A stretch of 64,000 bases of DNA from Sphagnum magellanicum (Eukaryota > Streptophyta > Sphagnopsida > Sphagnales > Sphagnaceae), in contig CM038919.1 of the NCBI GenBank assembly GCA_021904315.1, positions 2,046,001 through 2,110,000 on the forward strand, given 5' to 3'. Both the position numbers and the translations under genes were made by a program. Within the stretch, counting starts at the first letter, position 1, and every line of letters begins with the position of its first letter. A model generated the notes under the pieces. The model saw nothing but the letters and a program-made list of their open reading frames with translations, was not told where the DNA came from and did no database searches. Below, piece after piece: positions 24,831 through 37,326 of the stretch.

Positions 24831-24927
24831 TAGGGTAATGCCCTGGCAGCATGGCATTACGCCTTGGACCTTCAGCTCCATTCTTAGTTCACAGGGTGTA
24901 ATGTCCTGCTGCCAGGGCATTATCCTA
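24831..24927. repeat. Inverted repeat with 30-bp arms (hairpin or foldback element)
   Basis: The left arm 24831-24860 (taggg..taatgccctggcagc) and right arm 24898-24927 are reverse complements at 27 of 30 positions, separated by 37 bases. The three mismatches are transition-like or single changes, so the stem would still be stable as DNA or RNA. It could be the paired ends of a very short foldback element or a transcribed hairpin. There is no coding inside. Confidence 0.85.
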
Positions 24928-25109
24928 CAGAGAAGATTCTAGTTTGGTTAGGAAAGGACCTTCCACTTTTGTAAGGTCTCAAATTTTGAAATTTTCTTTC
25001 TGCAAGGTAATGAACATTTTCCAACTATTTTGGGGCCTAGCCTCAATGGATGACACCTTGGGCTACCACCCTCAGCTGGGCCCTCAAATCGAGGAAGAGC
25101 CTCAAAAAT

Positions 25110-26090
25110 GTTCATTACCCTATATTCTAATTTTTTGTGGGGGCTTTGTTTGACACAAAATCAGCTTGTTTTCCCAAATATGTTTCACAATATGCAATGT
25201 GGAATTGAAGTGGGTTTCTCTAGGTTTAAAAATTTAAGGTATTGAAATTCATGTACAAACATGGCTAAGACACCTCAGCCCCAATTTGATCCCCTTCTAA
25301 TCATTTGTAGGTTATTTTTTTGATAGCTGGTTATCAATGGGTGCCCCATGCTCTGATTGGTTGGCTGGACATGGGTTATAACTCATAACCCATGTGTGCC
25401 CTGTCACCTAATTGGTCAAGATCATAACCTTGGCTCCATGTTGGCCAGAGCATGCACATGTGGCAAAGCTTCATAACCTTGTGCCCAATGAGAGGGGAGC
25501 AAATGTGCACTTGACACCTTTCAACAACCAGTTCTGTCCAGTAACCTACTGAAGCTGATGGGTTACCAAATGTAGTCTTACCACCTCTGCAGCTCGACTA
25601 CGTTTGATAACCTTGCAGCTCTAGCTGATTACCTAGTCCATAAGAAATTATGTTGAACCATCAAGTTGATTATTGGCTTATGGCAAAGTCTCATGACCCT
25701 CCTTGTATAACTGGTTGTGTGCCTTGATTACAATACTTTGAATAGGACACAAGGCTTGCACCCCATGCAATTGCATGGCTCAAGTGAACATTTTCTTATA
25801 TTGACAATAATGTTGGGATGGAAGACCTCATGAAAGAACCAGTACAATTTTTGCTATCTGAAGATGGGCTCTCCTTGTCAAAGATATAGTCATTCCATCT
25901 TTGAACTTACATGGTTTACATGCCAAGTTTGAATCTATTATTGAGACTTCCCAATTGCTTTGCTTGCTTTTTAAACACATGGACTCACTCACTTCTTGTT
26001 ACTTGTTTGATTCACAAGTGGACTTGTTCAAGAAGATTACCCCCAATTCAAGAACATTTTCCCTACTTTCTTTTTGCTTTTAATGTTCAC
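25110..26090 (+). repeat. Dispersed repeat, copy a (mate at 38900-39600)
   Basis: Shares several landmarks in the same order with 38900-39600: gtggaattgaa, then catgtacaaacatggc and gagacac-like text, then cataaccca followed by taattggt, then a caatactt stretch, then gccaagtttgaatctattatt. Similarity is broken by indels. It has no protein motif and probably derives from an LTR or a non-autonomous element. Confidence 0.6.
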
Positions 26091-26699
26091 TCTGCCTTTA
26101 GGAACTATAGTTGGATGAAAAAATCTGATTAACAACTAAAATGAGACCAAAACATTTTAAAGATTTAAACTTGTGGTGTAAAGGATATTTATATTTATAT
26201 TTTGGAAAGCATTCAATTTTGATCTGATTTAAAGCAAAATTGGACTTCCCTGGAGTCTCCACTAGTCTAGGGCGAGGGAGGCATAGAATGTAAGATGAGA
26301 TAGTATGGGTATTATTCCAGATGGTGGCTGTCATCATGTCTTTGGTTCCAGAGTCATCCTGCCAACAGAGGTGCAACTCTTTATTTTGATGTACTTGGAT
26401 CCTTGGGAGTCTCCTGGAACTGTAACCCTAAAAAGCTTAAGCCTAGTACATCAGCAAAGAGCTAGCCCATATGACAATGAAAGATATTTCTAGACCTCTT
26501 CAATTGTGCAGCACAAAAACCTCAAGCACATGAAGAAAATTTCAATGTGTACTTGGAGGGTACTTTAGTCCTCGAATGTCCCTCAGCATAGTCTTATCTT
26601 TCTCAACTTCCTAAGACAAACCTAATTCACCTGAACAATGGCCAAACCACATATCGGGAAATTCTTCATCTGAAATCCCAATCTTCAACTAGCACATTG

Positions 26700-27050
26700 T
26701 TAACCCAAGCCTTTCCCTTTCGCCTTAGCTAGGAAGGACTCAGCTCAATATGAACTTCCCAAGTAGCCCAAGGTTTCGTCACTTAAAGTCCCTTGACTAT
26801 GTCTAACAGTCCAATCACAAGTGTACATTTAGACACCTTCAAAGAGGACTCCCAAGTTCTCCCCTAAACCTTCCTTCCACCTACTGTAACACATCTATGT
26901 GCAAGATGACAACTTATCACATTGAGAATCGAACCTAGATTGACATTCTTGACACTCAACCCATGTCAAAATGGGGGGTGCCCCATGGTGCTCCTGACAT
27001 TGGACCCAACCAAGCAAGTCCACTTTCGGCCTTTTGGGGCCTTGTGCAAA
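26700..27050 (-). repeat. SINE-like dispersed repeat, copy b
   Basis: The mate of 10940-11260. On the minus strand it has TGGGTTGAGTG (complement of 26953-26963) and, about 18 bases on, GGTTCGATTC (complement of 26926-26935), which fits the B-box consensus GGTTCGANNC well. This is typical of tRNA-derived SINEs or tRNA relics. A full cloverleaf was not found. Confidence 0.5.
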
Positions 27051-27059
27051 AGCGCAGGT

Positions 27060-30000
27060 CAAGTACCTTACATTCAATAATACCCTTCCTTGAAAGAAAA
27101 AAGGATATTCCACTTACTCCTCAAGGAATAAGATTTTTTTTATGGCCATTTATAATCAAACATCATTGGAAAAAACAAGGGTGCCAATTGACTTGAAAGA
27201 AGAGAAAAGTTAATTTTTACAAATCGCCCAAAACACCCCCACACATCACCTTGTGCACCAAAAGGCAAATCACTTTATCTCCTTGCATCCCCAGTTTAAT
27301 TCAGTTGTTTCCAAGCTCTACTAGCAACAACACTTTTAAAGCTTTAGAGTTTCACCTTTATGGTGCTTAAAAGTTTTAGAACATCATTAATTTGTGACCA
27401 TCCAATAGAGTAGATCACCCAATCAACCATTCAATTTGGTAGCTCATCTAAAGACTTTCCATTCCCCCAAACTAATAGCTAACACATCTTCAACATATGC
27501 TTATGTTGTGAAAACTTAGAGATGGCAACAACCTTGGCCTTTGCATCTTGAATGTTTTAAAAAGGTTAAACCTTGAACATTTGTGATTTTCTAATGGATT
27601 TATTTAAAGATCATTGTGAACTTGGCAATGGAACTTTGTTGTTGCAATAGTGACTTAAATCAATTACAAAAGGGTGAAACTTTTATGATCCAAAATTTTT
27701 AAGGTGTACCAAAATTTTGTCACAACATCACCTTTTTTTGTCTTTTTTATTTAGTTCTCTATCATGTAAAATCACATTTATGGATGATTATGATGGAATG
27801 TAAAATTGCAATGATCTAAAATATAGTCCTCCTAAAAATTTTGACAACTTTTGAGTCATTAATTTCTATAGGGATCAAAATATAAGATTTAAAAAAATTG
27901 TAGTAAGGACTCGGCCTTTTTTGTCCTATGTGATACACCTTAAAAGATTTTCACCCTTTTCCAAAGTCATTTTAAAAGTTTGTTGCATCTTAATTCTTGA
28001 ACTTTGTGTTATAGTTTGCAATTATGTTCACTAGACCAAAATAAGGCATGCATTACTTGAACATAGACAACTAGTGTCCCAATCTAGTCACATTGAAATA
28101 TATGCCTTGCAACTATGCCATTTTTATTATTTTGGTCATTTTCGTGACTACATGATTATACATGATTATAGTCATATTTAGAAATTACTATGTATGCCAT
28201 TGACCTTGTTTAACCAATTTTTTCAAAATTTAAAAACTTTCGTGTGGGGTTCATATTTGCAAATGCAAAACTATTGTTCACATTATAAAAACATAACGCA
28301 TCAATATTATATATCATCATTTGGATGCAATTGGTTTTACATTGTGAATATTTATTCAAAAACCCTTCAAGTTGGGACTCTTGTGCCCAAAGGTTCATTT
28401 TGATGAATATCCTCTTTGAAATTTTTGACATTAAATAATGACATATAATCTTATTAATTATATCCAAAGGCTTTTTCAAAAATCCACATGCCCCAAATGG
28501 CATTGTTTTGCAAGTCTCCATATAGTAGGTAGTTGAAAATATAAATTTTGATCCAAATTTATTTATTCATTGAAATTTTATATTTATTAATTGATCAAAA
28601 TATTTGGTCATGCAATTTGGAAAAAAAATTATATTTATATTAAATCACTTTTAATGAACTGAAAATAACCTTTAAAAATAAGAATTTTTTTATTCATAAT
28701 AAATTTTAATAAAAATATGACATTAACAAATTGTGTATAAATTAATAATTATAAAATTTACATAATGTCAATACTTTATATAACATTTCTTAAAAAATAG
28801 TAGATATGATATGTTCAGTAAATTACATATTTTACTTTAAAAATTAAAATTAGATTATTAATTAAATGTAATGAAATATAAGACAACATTTATACAAAAT
28901 TTATTGATACATTATATGTTTAAAAGGTTGGTAATTTTAATATTTAGTTCTATATATTAATTTTAAAATTAAAAAATCCATGTTGATTTTAAATATGTTT
29001 ATTTACAAATTATTTTATGAAAAAGAAAATAATTTCTTCAAGACATTATTGTTGTTCAAATGTAAGAAATAATGAAGATTCACATGGATTTTCAATCAAA
29101 TTACTTGGTATGTATTTATTTATTTAAATAGATACATGTGTCCATCTTGGAAAAATCTTTAAAAATGAAGGTTTTTTTTCCATTTGGACATAGTATGAAA
29201 AAGACAACAATGGTTAAAGTTGGTTATTATTATATGAAAAAAATGACGATGTGGGATAATGTTGTAATGTTTCCCTTTCATTAAATTTATCCCATATTCT
29301 TTGTCAACAAGTTCAACTTTGTATATTATATAAATACATGAAAGAATATTAATTCACACACAATACATACATTAAATATATTCAAAGTGTGAATACCACT
29401 TGTGATGAGCCAATAAAAAAGGCTTATGACCAAAAAAGTAAATAGGATCATATTTGGGCCTACCTACCTACCTTGCCTACCTACCTAAAAGCTTAGGTTT
29501 CTAAGCTACTTAGGTTAATTTAAGTAACCCAATTTGGAAGTTAGCCCAAGTTGTTAATTAGGGTTTCATCCTAGGCTAGGTTCATAAGCTATGTTAATAA
29601 ATAGGTAGTTAGATTGTCAACATGGCTTTATTATGTTTAAACTTGTGTTTACATTTCATAAATTAATAAATATTTAATATTTAATGACATTTTCTCACTG
29701 AAATAATAAAAGTCATGGTAGTAATAACCATCACATGACTAGTGGCATAAGCCACATGTATGATTTTAATACATAGTGATTTAGCAATATGTGACCTATA
29801 TTATTTCAAACATAATGATATGTGTAGTAATATAGCCACATTTTGGCATAGTGGTTGGATTTGTTATTTTGAGGTTTGCAAAATCAATTATGTTTAAATT
29901 TTTATTTGTGTCATAATAGTGCCATTGAAAGTCCCAAATAACTTTTTCTTCATTTTTTTCTTTTCTAGTCAAGGCAACAATGTCAAAAGGTCATCTGCAC

Positions 30001-31195
30001 CATCCACACCTTTTGAATTGTTGCTTGTTTCCAAGTCTCATAATTTTATTGCATAGAATGAACCATCCAAAAGAAAATTTAAAATATTATAGGGCAAGTG
30101 AAACTAAGGTGCTTCATTATGCAACAAAAAACACATCACCCAAAGTTTATTTCCTTTGTGTGTTTCTTGAGCCCTAAAAAGACTAAATAGTTGAATAACA
30201 TTCAATCCATTCAATTCAAGTAATTTTTTTTATCTACTACTAAGACCCAAATAGAAAAAAATGTTTTGTACATGTGTGCCCAAACCCAATATAAAATGAA
30301 TGATTTTTTATAATGATATGGACTTAAAAAAGACCCAAATTTTAAACAATGACCAAAAAGAAAAATCATCAAGAATAATTTACAAAATTCACATGCTACA
30401 AAATCCTTGAAACTTGGTTTTATTGATATATTTTCTAATTAAGATGGAATCCCTTAAATCATCATATCAATCAATGGACCTTTTTGAAATTCATATATAA
30501 TAAACTTATTATCAAAATGCATAATCCATTAAACTACTTTATAAGTTTATAAATATTTTAAATTTGTAACTGTCGCATAATAAATATTTACCTCATATGC
30601 ATATTCAAGTTAATAATCTCAAAGTAAGTCCCTATTGAAAGATTATGACATGTAAAATACAAATTAACCATTACGTTTACACTCATATCACAAAATTTGA
30701 CATTGTGACACCAATAGTGAGACACCTTAACTTACATCAACTCTACAATAAAGTTTGTGCATTTTAGGATTCTTGAGCAACCAAGTTTCCTTGGATTGAA
30801 ATTATTCTAAAGAAAGATTGTTTGATTTCTAACATGAAATGCATGGTCTATTCAATTATGTAGGGGAAATCAAAGTTCTTGTGTTTAAAAGTAGATACTT
30901 TGCATTAACATGATGCCAATTTCCTTTGGTGTTGTTATTGGGGATTGGCTCTTCAACAAGGATTCTACACATGCCAAAGACAAGAGGATCCACATTGGCA
31001 AACATTCAAAAATAATCTTGAATTTGCTAAAGTTTGATGTCATCTTAAATCCGCCCAAAAAATGTTTCAATTTACCACCATTTCTCACATTTTCAATAGG
31101 TCACCCAATGTGTAAATTCAAAACAATCAATGTGTTGTTTTGAATTCTAAAAGTAAAAGACAACCTTTAAAAAATTTGGACAAATGGTAGTTGCA
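27060..31195. other. Long AT-rich tract without a gene
   Basis: No coding is supported. The core at about 28540-29030 is nearly pure A/T with almost no G or C runs. 29460-29490 has a short cctacctaccta microsatellite, followed by related ggtaggtagt-like words near 29605. Open frames are below about 105 codons and occur on both strands without domain motifs. Confidence 0.6.
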
Positions 31196-32105
31196 AAGGA
31201 TTGGTTATGGCAATACATGATGTTGTTCTTAACTCCAATATAAATGTTGTGCAACATGCTAGTCTTTCTTAGTGATTGCAAATGAAGTCACTAGTATAAT
31301 GGACAACCAACAAAGGATTAGTGTCTATGTGTATGTCATGAAAGATTACTATTAAGTTCCAAACTTACTAACCTTGGAACTTGGAACATGTGGAAGTGGA
31401 TGCTACTATAAATGATATTATTGCAATCTAAATATGGAGGAATTTTGGATGAAGATTTAGGTTTAAGGTGGGTGTGCCTTGGTTTTGATGAAAATTTTGT
31501 GTTCCAAGGACATCACATTGGGGTAATTTCACAACTCAAATTAAAAGTTGTTTTTGTTTTTGTTGATGTGCATTGCGTGACACATCAAACCAACTTGGTA
31601 ATTGTTGTGTTTTTTATATTACCCTTCAAGTTTCACATTGAATTAATTTTATAATCCTTTTTTTTTCATTCACAACCTCAAGAAATTTTTACTTTAGTTT
31701 ACAAATTTTGTTAAAATTTTGGAAACTTAAGGTCTTTAAGTTGTTGATGAATGTGAAGACGTGGTGGATTTCCATGTTGAATCCATGGAAGCATGTCATG
31801 GTTGAGTACAAGGCCTTGATGGTGAAAATGCATTTTGATCAAAAGAAGGCCAAATATGCAAGTGAGAACTTAGAGCTATTATGTGACCTAGAATTAACTT
31901 TGGCTATGCCATGTTTCATGCCTATGTTAAAGGTGGTTCATACTTCCATCAAGTATATTCAATGTTGAGATGTTTTTATTATCAACTTTGTGGATGTAAT
32001 GAATATTGTTAAGGTTAAATTGTCCTACCTTTATATTGATCTAATTTTCAATTTTGATGATCTTACATTTGATAACTTCACAAAATTATTGTCACAATTT
32101 TTGTG
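31196..32105 (+). pseudogene. hAT-type (DUF4371 / zf862-like) transposase relic
   Basis: Shifting plus-strand frames give a recognisable order of transposase motifs. They are MAIHDVVLNSN (about 31208), then EVTSIMDNQQRISVYVYVM (about 31276), where the family has a DEVT-DNQ-S segment. NFVFQGHHIGVISQLK and VDVHCVTHQTNLVIVV follow (about 31490-31610), matching the FQG-GV and HC-H-NL signature. Then come NVKTWWISMLNPWKHVMVEYK and SENLELLCDLELTLAM (31755-31900) and, after a TGA, INFVDVMNIVKVKLSYLY. At least four stops or frame changes separate the pieces. No terminal inverted repeats or zinc-finger region were identified. The assignment rests on motif order that I know from plant hAT-derived proteins. 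Confidence 0.65.
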
Positions 32106-33656
32106 ATGCTTTGCCTTTCTCTTAGTGTTCAAATCTTGTTAACCTTCCAAAGTTTCTTGGTTTTAAAAATTATATGATAAATTTATTTATCCACATTCAT
32201 AGCTTAATAGATGGGTTTTGGATCAAGGTTGATCAACATACTTTCAAAATGTTTGTTGTTAAATGAAGAATTCATGTGTTGAAACGACCCAATCCTTAAT
32301 TTCAAAATTGCAGAAATAGTTTCATGAGCATGTTGATGGCCCTTGGGCTTGTGTACAATATTGATTGAATCCTACACTATATTAAAAGGTTAATTCTTTC
32401 TACATTTGAATGGCATTGAGTCAACCTTTTGTATTGTTCATAGGATTTTTTTAAGGATTATGGTCCGTAGCCTTTTGAATTTTGGATTCACATTAGCTTG
32501 ATGTATAATTTTCACTTTTCAAGCTCATTATGTCCCACAATGAGAAGGGAATAGTGGTTAAACATTATGGTTCAAATCTAATATCTAGATTATGGAAGAG
32601 GATAAGTTCTTGTACAATCTTGGGTGAAAAATGTAATGAATACATGAAATTGCCATAGATTTCAATGATTCAAATGTTAGGGTTTGTTGAGGATGCAAAA
32701 ACATTTAACAATCTTTTGTTCATGAAGAACAAGTTGTGAAATTGACTTGCTACTCAAATTGATTTGTGTGTTAAAATGTTTAATTTTTAAAAAGTCACTT
32801 TGTCCAATTTCCCATTTGATGATGCAATTGCATTGTGAAAGGAAAGGATAGTGAGGTAGATGTGTAATTGTGATTTGTGGTTCTACTCATATGTTGTAGA
32901 CTTTTGTATGTGAAACTTGTTCATATGCTTTGGCTATTTGGGTCTCAATGTTTGAAAATTGGGTGCAAGTCTCCTTTGTTGGGGTGAGCAAGACCTTTTA
33001 TGGTTGAGGTTCAATTTTCCCAAGGAAGAAAGAAAATTGATTAGTGTGGTTAAACAATGGGCTGATTTTTGTGGGGCCTTGATTTCTACATGTAAATTGT
33101 TTCATCACATTGTGAAACAACTTTCTATCCTTTTACTCCAAGTTCTATGAGGTGATTATATTTGAAAGCATATATGGTACTAGTGAAGGGAAAATGTAAA
33201 TGTATTTCTAGGTTAAATTGCATTTGTAGTTAAAATCAAGTAGCTTGCCTCTTCTACAACAATTACAATTTATAACTGATAGATACCTTTTCTAAGCTCA
33301 AACATCCCAAATCCTAGAATTTTATGTCAAATTGTCATTCATTTTAACTAATTTTTTAGAGTCCAACACCAAGTTCAACTTGGTTGTAGGCCACCTATCA
33401 CTTGAAATATTGTTTTTAGCACATATGTTATCCAAATTCAGCTTGCTTTAGCTCATTAAGAAGCTAATTACAAGGTGCACCTTTCTACTAAATCCTAAGC
33501 TTTGTAGTTAAATTAGTAGTAAGTTATGCTACCAAATTGGAGAAAGTTTTGTTAAGTTTTTTTTTTCCTAGGATTTCAAGCTCCTAACCCATCCCTACTT
33601 ACTTCCATTCTTTCCAAACTACTACAACCTTCCAATCTACTTTCCTTATTTTTACC
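32106..33656. other. No recognisable gene
   Basis: AT-rich sequence downstream of the transposase relic. Parts may belong to the same decayed element, but I see no dimerisation-domain motif. Open frames (for example 32959-33150) are short and unrecognised. Confidence 0.45.
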
Positions 33657-33810
33657 ATTTACCAAGGACTACTCATTCTTTTCCTCCCCAAAAAGGTTGT
33701 GGGAGCAAGTTTTCTCAAGATTTGAGTTGAAAATAATGTCGGGAAAAGAGAAAGCACCCAATGATCCGAGTTGCCTTTTAAAGAGAAAGAGAAGGGAGGT
33801 GAAGGTAGAT

Positions 33811-33953
33811 CCAAAGCTCGGCGGCCAATGGAATGTTCCAAGCTTGGTGGCCAATGGAAGGAGAGGGATAAGTTTCCAATGTTTAAAGGCCAATGGGAAG
33901 AGAAGGAAAAACTTCCAATGCTTGGAGGTTAATGGAATGAGAAGGAGAAGTTT
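33811..33953 (+). repeat. 39-bp tandem repeat encoding 13 residues
   Basis: Units start at 33838 (38 bp), 33876 (39 bp) and 33915 (39 bp), with a partial unit at 33811-33837. Each has the form ccaatgctt-ggaggccaatgg-aagagaagg-aaagttt. They lie in an open plus frame (33697-33987), where the units read as QCLKANGKRRKNF and QCLEVNGMRRRSF, basic 13-residue repeats. Whether this is translated is unknown; no known family fits. Confidence 0.75.
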
Positions 33954-34085
33954 CTTTTACTTCTCTTTCCACTTCCCTCCCAAGTAACTTACTCAGGCCT
34001 TCGTCTTTTTCCTTTGATTTCATGGTTTTACTTTACCATAGTTCTAAGTCGTTATTTATGCATTCCCTTTTTTTTTCCTTGACCT

Positions 34086-34607
34086 ATGAATTACAATCAC
34101 GCCTTTCAATGTCACAGGTCCCCCACGCATTCATTATCGATTCGGTTTGGTAGAAGATTTTTTTTTTTGCTTGAAATTATGGCTTCATGTATGGCCACGT
34201 CTTACAGGCCTCAAGTTGCGCAAATGAATGAAGAGCCAGCCCCAGAGTCATTTTTAGATTTGATGTTATCGCAATATCTTCATGATGAAGACCCCGAATT
34301 GCGAAAAGTGTGCGTTCATCTTAAAGTTGATCCCCCTCGAACTTAGTACTACTGCATTTCCCCAAATTCTCACACCTTGGTGATTTTGTTGCAAGTCGAC
34401 TTCACTTTTGGTGCTGAACTTGAAACTGTATGTGAAGGTTGTTACGAGATTGAAGACACCTCCATCTTCACATGGTCTTCAATTCCTGACATTAGACATT
34501 ATCATTGGTTGCATGGTTTGATTCATCGATTACCTCCTCTTAATAATAAAGCAAACTACTTAGTTCGCACCATTCGATGCATCCTAAATTTCCTACAATT
34601 ATGAATT
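34086..34607 (+). pseudogene. Unknown protein frame interrupted by one stop
   Basis: A single plus-strand frame runs from 34086 to a terminal TGA after 34604, broken only by a TAG at 34344-34346. An internal ATG at about 34179 gives MASCMATSYRPQVAQ, followed by an acidic stretch (NEEPAPESFLDLMLSQYL). The part after the stop holds VDFTFGAELETVCEGC and YHWLHGLIHRLPPL. The sequence is richer in acidic and aromatic residues than translated noise elsewhere in the window. I do not recognise the family. It may be a gag-like or host-gene fragment; an intron around the TAG is also possible. Confidence 0.35.
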
Positions 34608-36984
34608 ATCATTGTGACATAATTTAAGATTCCGCATGTAATTGCAACTCCTTGTTGAACTTAACCCTAATCTAAATAAATGTTCCATTCATTATGAAAC
34701 TCAAGTTGACATTACCACCCTATCCCCCACGTTTATTAATTGTTAAGTTGTTTCAAATTAATTGTATGTTTATAAGGTTTGAAGATTGTTCTATCTCTAT
34801 TGGACCTTTCATTGACCCCCTTTCACCTACTTCATAAATCCCAAACCTCCTTACTACTCACTAAATACTATAACAAGACTAATGTTTTGTTGTACACCAT
34901 GAATTTTGGTGTTTGTTTGTACCCTCAACCTTCTAGAGATTTCTCACCCTTAATTACACCATTGAGGTTCTAAAACCATGGTTTACCAACTTTTTTTATT
35001 GAAGGAAATAATTAACCCGACCAATACTGTATTCCATAAAAAAAATCAATCCCCCCACACAACCGTGCACATTCATCACCCCCTATTCTAACACAAAGTT
35101 GTTAAAAACCCCTAATAACCTTACCACATTTGAATACCCTTAACACAACTCTTAAAAATTGAGACTACTGGCCATGGTTATGTTGGTATGGCTCACACAC
35201 ATAGTCAGGATATCTAAAATTAAACTATTGTTAATAATTCTAAATGCTAAACTAGACAATCACCAAAATGTAAGACATTTGAAAAAATAGAATAGTCAAA
35301 TAGGTTTCATTGAAAAAAGCCAAATTGTCAAAATGATTTTAAAAAAAGAATGTAACTTGACATTTAACCTTTCTAAATGATCTTATAGAAAAATATGCTC
35401 CATTGCCCAATTGAGGGCAGCCATTCTAGCACTCTCCATACTTTTGGGGGGAAAAAAAGGCCCTTGTCAAGGAGGGGAGATGGAGGGATCTTACACCTAC
35501 TTACACTACTTCTAAAGAATGAGAGGGAGCTTGCACTTATGTATCTTCTTAGCCTCAACATGAATACTAAATATGCACTTATGTTATGACTAGTTTTGGG
35601 AGGGTAACCTCCCAAATTACAAGGATGCATCAATCCCACATTCAAAAGAAGTCAGTTTTCTGATTTTGGGAAGGAGCTCTTACTCATACTAAGCCCACTT
35701 TACACAAGGAGTTGAGGCCAAAGTTGAAATCAAATCAAGCAATTCTATTGGTGAAGCCCTTGAAATTAGTCCCAATGGCTTTACAGAACGTAATAGTCAA
35801 GACCAAACTAAAATAATAATATTCTAATTCATGACTGTTGGGCCCTTGTTATGGCCCCAAGGATACTTATTAAGTTGGGGAGCCAATTCCCAATCCTTGG
35901 GGCTAATGTTGTAAGAATAAAATATTACTTATTCCTTGAAATCTACACCTTGTGATCCAATGAAACCCTTTGACTCCTTTGGTTGGAGTCTCTCCATTTT
36001 TTTTCCCATGTTTATCTTGTCCTTTCTCTATTGTTGTCTCTTATGATAACAAGAGAGAAAAAAAATGAAAGCATACCAAATATTAATTGGTTCTAACTTC
36101 TTGGCTTCAACAACTTTACAAAAGAAGTTCTTGACCTTAAAAAAAAATCATTATCTTATTAGTAACTCGATGCCAATTTCCAAACAATAGGCCAAAAATG
36201 TACAAAATTTCCCCTTATAGGCCTGACTCCTAATCTAAAGAGGATGTAACTTTGATTAATGTTAAAGATTTTACTGACTAATGTAGTATTAATATAATCT
36301 AGTAATCTGTCATGTCACCCTCTCTTTCACCCCTATCCCCTCTTTCAGTGGTATCCAAAAAGTAAGGAAATTTTATAAAATCCAGTATGAAATGCTGAAA
36401 CTCAGCATTTAATGCACAAGGTTCGAGAGTAATTATAGTATTTCTAGAGGTAGGAGCAGTGAAAATATATGTAGCAGCAGTGGATTGTCTCATGAAAAAG
36501 GAAAGAGGGGATGAAACTCAGTTCACCACCAAAATTGGTGGAAAAACTAGTTTGGGTCCCAGTTATTTCGTTTTGTAAAATTTCATAGGCAGTTACACAT
36601 TTGATGCCCTATTAGGCCGAAACTGGCCGTTCTCGCCCCCTAATCGCCTGACTTTAGGGATAACTTTAATGTATCGGCCATGTTCAAGTATATGGTCCGG
36701 ACCCATTCAACACGCTTTCCTTGTTCTCCTTGTTCTGACCCATTCAACACACTTTCCTTGTTCTCCTTGTGCATGGGATCAGTAGCTTCTCTTTGTTTGT
36801 TGGATCCAAATTTTGCATTCAGACTGGTTTGATTTCTTTGGTGCCTTGAAAAGTGTAGGGTATTGCCAAAATTAGGGGCCTAGGACAAAGTGATAGTCAA
36901 TCCAGGTGTTGATTTTGAGAATCTCCCCTGCAGATGAGCATCACCCATCCTAAAGCACAATGCAAAGGTTATCATGAGACTAAA
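34608..36984. other. No recognisable gene
   Basis: Mixed AT-rich sequence without domain matches. It contains a 37-bp direct repeat at 36700-36773. Open frames at 35373-35645 (minus) and 36299-36493 (minus) are short and unrecognised. Confidence 0.5.
36700..36773 (+). repeat. 37-bp tandem duplication
   Basis: The unit gacccattcaacac-ctttccttgttctccttgt occurs at 36700-36736 and 36737-36773, differing at a few positions. It is a simple local duplication. Confidence 0.9.
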
Positions 36985-37313
36985 GCCACTTTAGACGAGG
37001 GTCCAGGGTCCAATTTCCTACGAACCAATCTGGACTAATTTGAAGCAAATTGCATCCTTGAGTTGGACTGTACCTTGGTCCTTAGCCTGATTCTTAGTTT
37101 TCCAAATCATGAGCTCTCCTTTTAGCACTGGTTTTGTGTCCAAACCAATTGATTTTCCCTCCAAAACAGGTGCCATGTAAGTTTAGCCTCAATTTGCCAC
37201 TTTTTGGTCTTGAACCCTAGCCTAAAGGCCTTGGGGCCAATTTCAAGCTTTCAACCAATAAGATTGCTTGAACTCATTGGTCCCTAGACCTGGGACCCTC
37301 GTCTAAAATCACC
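36985..37313. mobile_element. MITE-like element, first of an adjacent pair
   Basis: About 329 bp with terminal inverted repeats. The left end has ttagacgagggtcc after gccact, and the right end carries the exact reverse complement (ggaccctcgtctaa) followed by aatcacc. The interior has no coding capacity. It includes ccaaaccaattgattttccctcc and ccaataagattg, both shared with the neighbouring element. The size, inverted ends and lack of an open frame fit a non-autonomous DNA transposon. The target-site duplication is not clear. Confidence 0.7.
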
Positions 37314-37326
37314 CTAAACATACTTA

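Larger units (their letters stand above)
24570..26690. other. Repeat-derived flank of the phosphatase remnant
   Basis: No gene was found. It contains the long hairpin at 24831-24927, a small palindrome at 25369-25395 and a dispersed repeat (25110-26090) shared with 38900-39600. Immediately upstream of the first phosphatase exon, the minus strand (about 24670-24570) reads openly as VYENGPANVEKFF and [13 protein letters not shown], but I do not recognise it and it does not match the phosphatase family. Confidence 0.5.
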
